Source of the DNA: Seiridium cupressi
Taxonomy: Eukaryota; Ascomycota; Sordariomycetes; Amphisphaeriales; Sporocadaceae
Length of the DNA stretch: 64,000 nucleotides
Assembly (NCBI GenBank): GCA_036674765.1
Contig: JARVKI010000031.1
Location: forward strand, 310,001 to 374,000
Reading direction: 5' to 3'
In this document: positions 60,138 to 64,000 of the stretch, one piece after another
Position numbering within the stretch: position 1 is the first letter of the stretch
Layout of the letters: every line of letters begins with the position of its first letter
Notes under the pieces: generated by a model
Seen by the model: only the letters and a program-made list of their open reading frames with translations
Database searches by the model: none
What the model was told of the DNA's origin: nothing
Made by a program: the position numbers and the translations under genes

Positions 60138-61422
60138 AATCTCAAACAACAGAGCCTTTGACCGAAACCTGCACGATGAGCAGACCAGATGTTTGGGACT
60201 CGTCTAAAAGCACAGATGTCGTGTTTTCCCGGCTCCATGTACATAAGGTCGGAGGAGGCCAGACGCCTGGCGAAGGGATCGCAACATGCGCTAGCCTCAT
60301 TCTACTGGATAAAAACATTAAAGCGGATGCCAAGTCATCTGCTACGGAGTTACGGTGTAAGTTGGAAGCGTTGGAACGGCAGTGGCTGCCCTGAGTTGTA
60401 TATGTGTTTGCGTCAATTAAGTTACCACACCATTCTCGTCACTATATTACTACCAGAGCTTGTATGGTAACTCAGCGACTTTCATCGCCGTCAGGCTTTT
60501 GTCTATAGAGGGTTTCGAGTAGTGAATGGCACTTGGTGTTGTCCAATCCAGTGGTTCACGAAAACTCTGTGCTGGCTTTTTTGGTCACTTTCGATGTCAC
60601 TCTTACTGAGTAAGCAGACATGCTGCCACTCATCGGGGGAAGCCATGCCACAAAAGTGCCTAGCAATCATCGAAGGTCTGTTCAGCATCATGTTCCGTAG
60701 AGTACCACAATGCACAGATACTTTCTTCAATATCTGAACTACTTGCCCTCTCCATTTGCGCAAGACTTGCGCTTCGAGATGTATGGCTCACCTTTCATCT
60801 TCACATATTTTCAATGTACCAATTTATCGTGCTAGCACTCCATGCAACATATGTTTTTTCTTAGCACCATGAAACTTCCGCTTCCGGAACAGGCTGAACG
60901 TTAAGACATCCTGCCCCAAGACCTGTGTGTTGGTCTCGTGGAGCGATCAGCTATTGCTCTGTCCAGAAGAAGTATGGGAAGATTATAACCTTTTTATCTC
61001 GGGCTCTTCATTGGTTGGCGGACGTGGGCTGACATGTGCCTCAGCAGCCAGGGTCTGGCTGTTCAGCTCAGCTTTTCAGCCAATCAGAAGACATAGAAGA
61101 TTATGTATCAGCATATTTTATGTACAAAATCTAGTAGCGCAGCATGATTGGTCATTGTCCGCGAGTTGAGGCTGCACGTCTCGAGATCCCCTCAGCTCTA
61201 GGCAGAACACGGCCTTACCCCTGATTGTCAAGAATAACGATCATAACAGGGTTGAAAACGCAGCACTCCCTTTATATTGTCAAAATAGTTATTTCATTTC
61301 TCGAATGGCTGTCATTGCCACGCCAGGTCAATCCCACTTAGACTCGTGGACTCTGTGATACACAGAACTTCTTGCAGTCGTCGTGTTTCATGAGGCTAGT
61401 TATGTCATAATTCCTCGATAGT
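60138..61422. other. Intergenic region
   Basis: No gene recognised. It is of ordinary to AT-biased composition and contains the promoter side of the membrane-protein gene at 61423. Confidence 0.4.
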
Positions 61423-63665
61423 ATGGGGCCCAGCCTTGTGGACTGCACAAACTCTACGCGACTGCCAATACAACCCTATGGAGATGTATCAGGCCAGGGA
61501 GGAAGTAGGACCGCGCCACAATCAACAGCTCAGATGACTCATACACGTATTTCGTAGGTTATCATTGGTTTCATTGGACAGGATACTTCGTGCTCGTCCT
61601 GCTGATTGCATACTACATTATTATATATGATGCCGAAAAGGATCCTTTCGTTTCTGGTGGCAGTGGATCGGAGCGTGATCAGAAGCAAGGCTCGGGTACT
61701 TGTACGTCTTTTATAACCAGCTCGTACACATCATCTATATCATGGTGGAAGCCAAACCACTTCGATATATTGGCTTTGGCCTGGATCCGCCGCTTGCCCG
61801 GTATTCGTTCTCTATCAACGAGATTCCCGGGCTTGCGGTATGCATTCCATGAAGTGGGTTCCCCTACGCGATTTTGAAAGAGGCAGTCACTCATACCAAA
61901 ATTAGTGCATCATCAATCTAGGAGATTTGCAAGTCCTGACAGGCTTAGGCATACTCGGCAGCGGATTTATTTCGCTAGACCATGGACTTTCGACTTACCA
62001 TTGGCAAATGATCGTCTGGTTAGCGTGGTTCACCTGTATAACGCATCTGGCAGGCCTGGCAGTTACTAGACAGTACCTCCAAAGACATCCGTGGAAGAGA
62101 AACATTCGCCTGGCACTGCTCTCATTGCTCCTGGTCCTACTCATGACAGCACTTGGTACCACGGTATATTTGACTGGATCGACCGATCAGGGGCCGTTGA
62201 GAACGATCCACTCCAATCCGTTCAGAACTATGGTACAATCACAGTAGTCGATATGGCCGACCCAGCTCTCTGCTTCTTCGACTACGGCCACTGGAGCCGC
62301 CTTAGGGAAGCCAGAAGAAACGGGTGCAAATCAAACTTGCAACACAACCAGACCATTTGTCAATTGTTCGAAACTTCCTTGTCGAGCACCGCCTCGTTCC
62401 AGTCAGCCATCATCTCGATTGGGCTGCTTGCTTTTGGCTTTTTCACGAGAGCGGTCACACTGTTCGAAACTCTTTCTCAAGAGCTCAACAGGAGACTGCG
62501 AATACCCCTTAGTGCCTTCTTGAGAACACAAATATTAAGTAGGCTCCCACCACCCCAGAGACGGTCGGTGCCTCTGGGTGGCAGAGACTTGGATCTCAAA
62601 ATCTCGGCCGAGACCAAGGTGTACGAAGCATTGATTGTGAGACCAATACTGGCGACATTCATCGCTTGCAGGCTTTTTGCAGACATACTTAGCTCGATGC
62701 TTGCGGAGGTAAAGTGCATTTTGAATTGTTAAACATCACACGGTCCAATCAAGTCACTAACGCCATGTCTAGATATATTGGCTTATTGCCACAACGTTTT
62801 GGGGCATATCGCGCATAATGCAAGCTCGTAGAAGTCTGCCAGAAGAGGTCTCGCTTCAAGAGAGTCAATGGACATCTGGACAAATCCTCCCTGTGCTGCT
62901 AGTGGTAGCTCCGGTATTTGCCTCCGTCAGCCTCTTTGCTTCCAGCTTCACGGAGGAGTTGCGGTTCATTTCATCACAAATACTGCCACAGCCCGTGGGC
63001 CCTTGTCAACCGAGCGCGAGACCGAAGCGACTGATGAATTTGTACTAGCCCACGCAACGCAGTCATCTTCTTCGGATATCATCTGGGAGCAGTTAAAGAT
63101 ATGTCCTTTCAGCACCAAGCTCTCCGACCTTCCAGATCGACTTATCAGTACTCAAAATAGGGACGTATTATGGTTGACCCCATGTCTTCTCGCTGTCTTC
63201 ATGGCCTTTGTCGCTTCCACGTTTTTGATCCTAGGCTACACATTTGAGTATGTTCAAGGCGCAGATCAAGGTGCGGAGACTCACTATACCGTCGTGATTC
63301 TCTGGCTTGAAGGACCGGGCCTGTTTGAGACCATGGTCATTGGAATTCCAGCTGGTTTGATTCTGTCCATTGCCATTGGGCTCAACTTGGACAATTGGCT
63401 ATCTTACACATCGGGTTTTAGCAAAGTTTGGGCCTTCTTTCTCGTTGCGTGTTCATTTTACCCTCTGGGCTTTGCCAGGCCGTTCTTGGTGGATGTCTCC
63501 AGATACACATATCCAATCACTGGTAATTTCTTGGTACAAATTGTTGCTTCTCTAGCTCTCTACCTGTTGTATACGTTGATGGCGGTGATCTCAATACTTG
63601 GTAGTCGACTGTCACGAAAAAGGGTATTAGGAAGTACCATGATACATTTTAGTGTTAATGTATAA
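61423..63665 (+). CDS. Fungal polytopic membrane protein, function unknown
   Basis: Six exons give one continuous frame of 647 residues: 61423-61504, 61558-61853, 61906-62163, 62226-62708, 62773-62994 and 63063-63665. The introns are 52-68 nt. The N terminus MGPSLVDCTNSTRLP looks lumenal. Helices follow: YFVLVLLIAYYIIIY, VLTGLGILGSGFISL, MIVWLAWFTCITHLAG and LALLSLLLVLLMTAL. After a loop with DPALCFFDYGHW come more helices and a C-terminal set of four. No named domain is recognised. Donors at 61505 (GTAGGA), 62164 (GTATAT) and 62995 (GTGGGC) are weaker than usual. They were chosen because each alone keeps the frame, so those joins are less sure, and the reading could also hide frameshifts. 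The overall plan is like the gene at 9981. Confidence 0.65.
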
Positions 63666-63905
63666 GGCAGGCTCATCGAATTCGGGTAAAAGTGCAGAAG
63701 ATGAGATGATCATGATACCGACGCTCTACAAAGTTGAACCAAGATCTTCCATTTGCAGCATAAAAGCAAAATCGTAAAGTATTTCAAGGGTACAACACCT
63801 CCGACAAGAGCACAAAAAGCCTAGTCCTTGCCAGAATTATCCGCATGGAGCGCGGCATGCTTGGGAACTCGGAGGGGTTTGTTTTGGCAAATCAGGACCA
63901 AGAAG
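63666..63905. other. Short intergenic region
   Basis: Between the membrane-protein gene and a possible minus-strand gene cut by the window edge. No features are seen. Confidence 0.3.
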
Positions 63906-64000
63906 TCACAGCTTTGATCGATCTTTCGCACTGTCCACCCTCTTCCCATCGTCATCCTGCTCCGCAACCTTAAGATCGGGTAACTTTTCTGGCATGATGC
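63906..64000 (-). CDS. Possible C-terminal end of a gene cut by the window edge
   Basis: The minus strand is open from the edge to TGA at 63908-63906. It reads a charged, lysine- and aspartate-rich stretch (PEKLPDLKVAEQDDDGKR) typical of protein tails. At about 30 codons this may be chance. The rest of the gene would lie beyond position 64000. Confidence 0.3.
   Translation of the reverse strand, partial: IMPEKLPDLKVAEQDDDGKRVDSAKDRSKL

Noticed and set aside
62164..62225. Apparent frameshift in the membrane protein near 62165
   Set aside because: A 62-nt phase-0 intron (GTATAT to TTCAG) restores the frame, so a mutation is not required, although the donor is weak.
62868..63062. Separate gene starting at 62868
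   Set aside because: The first part of that frame overlaps membrane-helix coding sequence in another frame; a 68-nt intron at 62995-63062 joins the downstream part to the same gene.
1..64000. CRISPR arrays, rRNA, tRNA, transposase or reverse transcriptase genes
   Set aside because: Looked for by eye and not found; a tRNA scan could still reveal a divergent tRNA.

Overview
The window is nuclear DNA of a filamentous ascomycete (Pezizomycotina). Genes carry short introns, mostly 50-110 nt, with GTRNGT donors and CTAAC/CTGAC-type branch sites. Several proteins are typical of the group: SNX41, a yapsin-like aspartic protease, a LaeA-like methyltransferase, a DUF5672 protein, and an Rpd3S Rco1 subunit. 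I cannot fix the genus; Sordariomycetes or Leotiomycetes fit best. Exon boundaries below were read by hand from splice signals, frame continuity and family motifs. No homology search was run.

Layout. 1.3-5.3 kb: SNX41 (+), facing a triose-phosphate/nucleotide-sugar transporter-family gene (-) that seems to contain a 6-nt microexon. 5.9-22.3 kb is sparse and accessory-looking: a V-ATPase proteolipid paralog with an in-frame stop (-), a Tri101-like BAHD acyltransferase (-), an orphan polytopic membrane protein (+), a GPI-type aspartic protease (+), two related short secreted-peptide ORFs about 2.2 kb apart (+), and a GT92-like glycosyltransferase with an apparent frameshift (-). 23.3-38.4 kb: an SLC35-type transporter (-), UDP-glucose 4,6-dehydratase (+), LaeA-like methyltransferase (+), VPS18/PEP3 (+) and a type II membrane DUF5672 protein (+). 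43-60.1 kb holds conserved housekeeping regulators: an RRM-Pumilio protein (+), Rco1 double-PHD protein (-), an EBP1/PA2G4-like protein (-) and SNF5 (+). 61.4-63.7 kb: a second orphan polytopic membrane protein (+). The right edge cuts a possible gene on the minus strand.

How genes may work together. GT92, the SLC35-type transporter and UDP-glucose 4,6-dehydratase are consecutive genes (21.3-29.2 kb) and could be three steps of one deoxy-sugar glycosylation route: make the activated sugar, move it into the Golgi, transfer it. This is inference from order and family. SNX41 and VPS18 both act in endosome/vacuole traffic, and Rco1 and SNF5 both act on chromatin, but neither pair is arranged as a cluster. 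Several intergenic stretches exceed 2 kb, and I saw no transposase, reverse transcriptase, rRNA, tRNA or CRISPR-like array.
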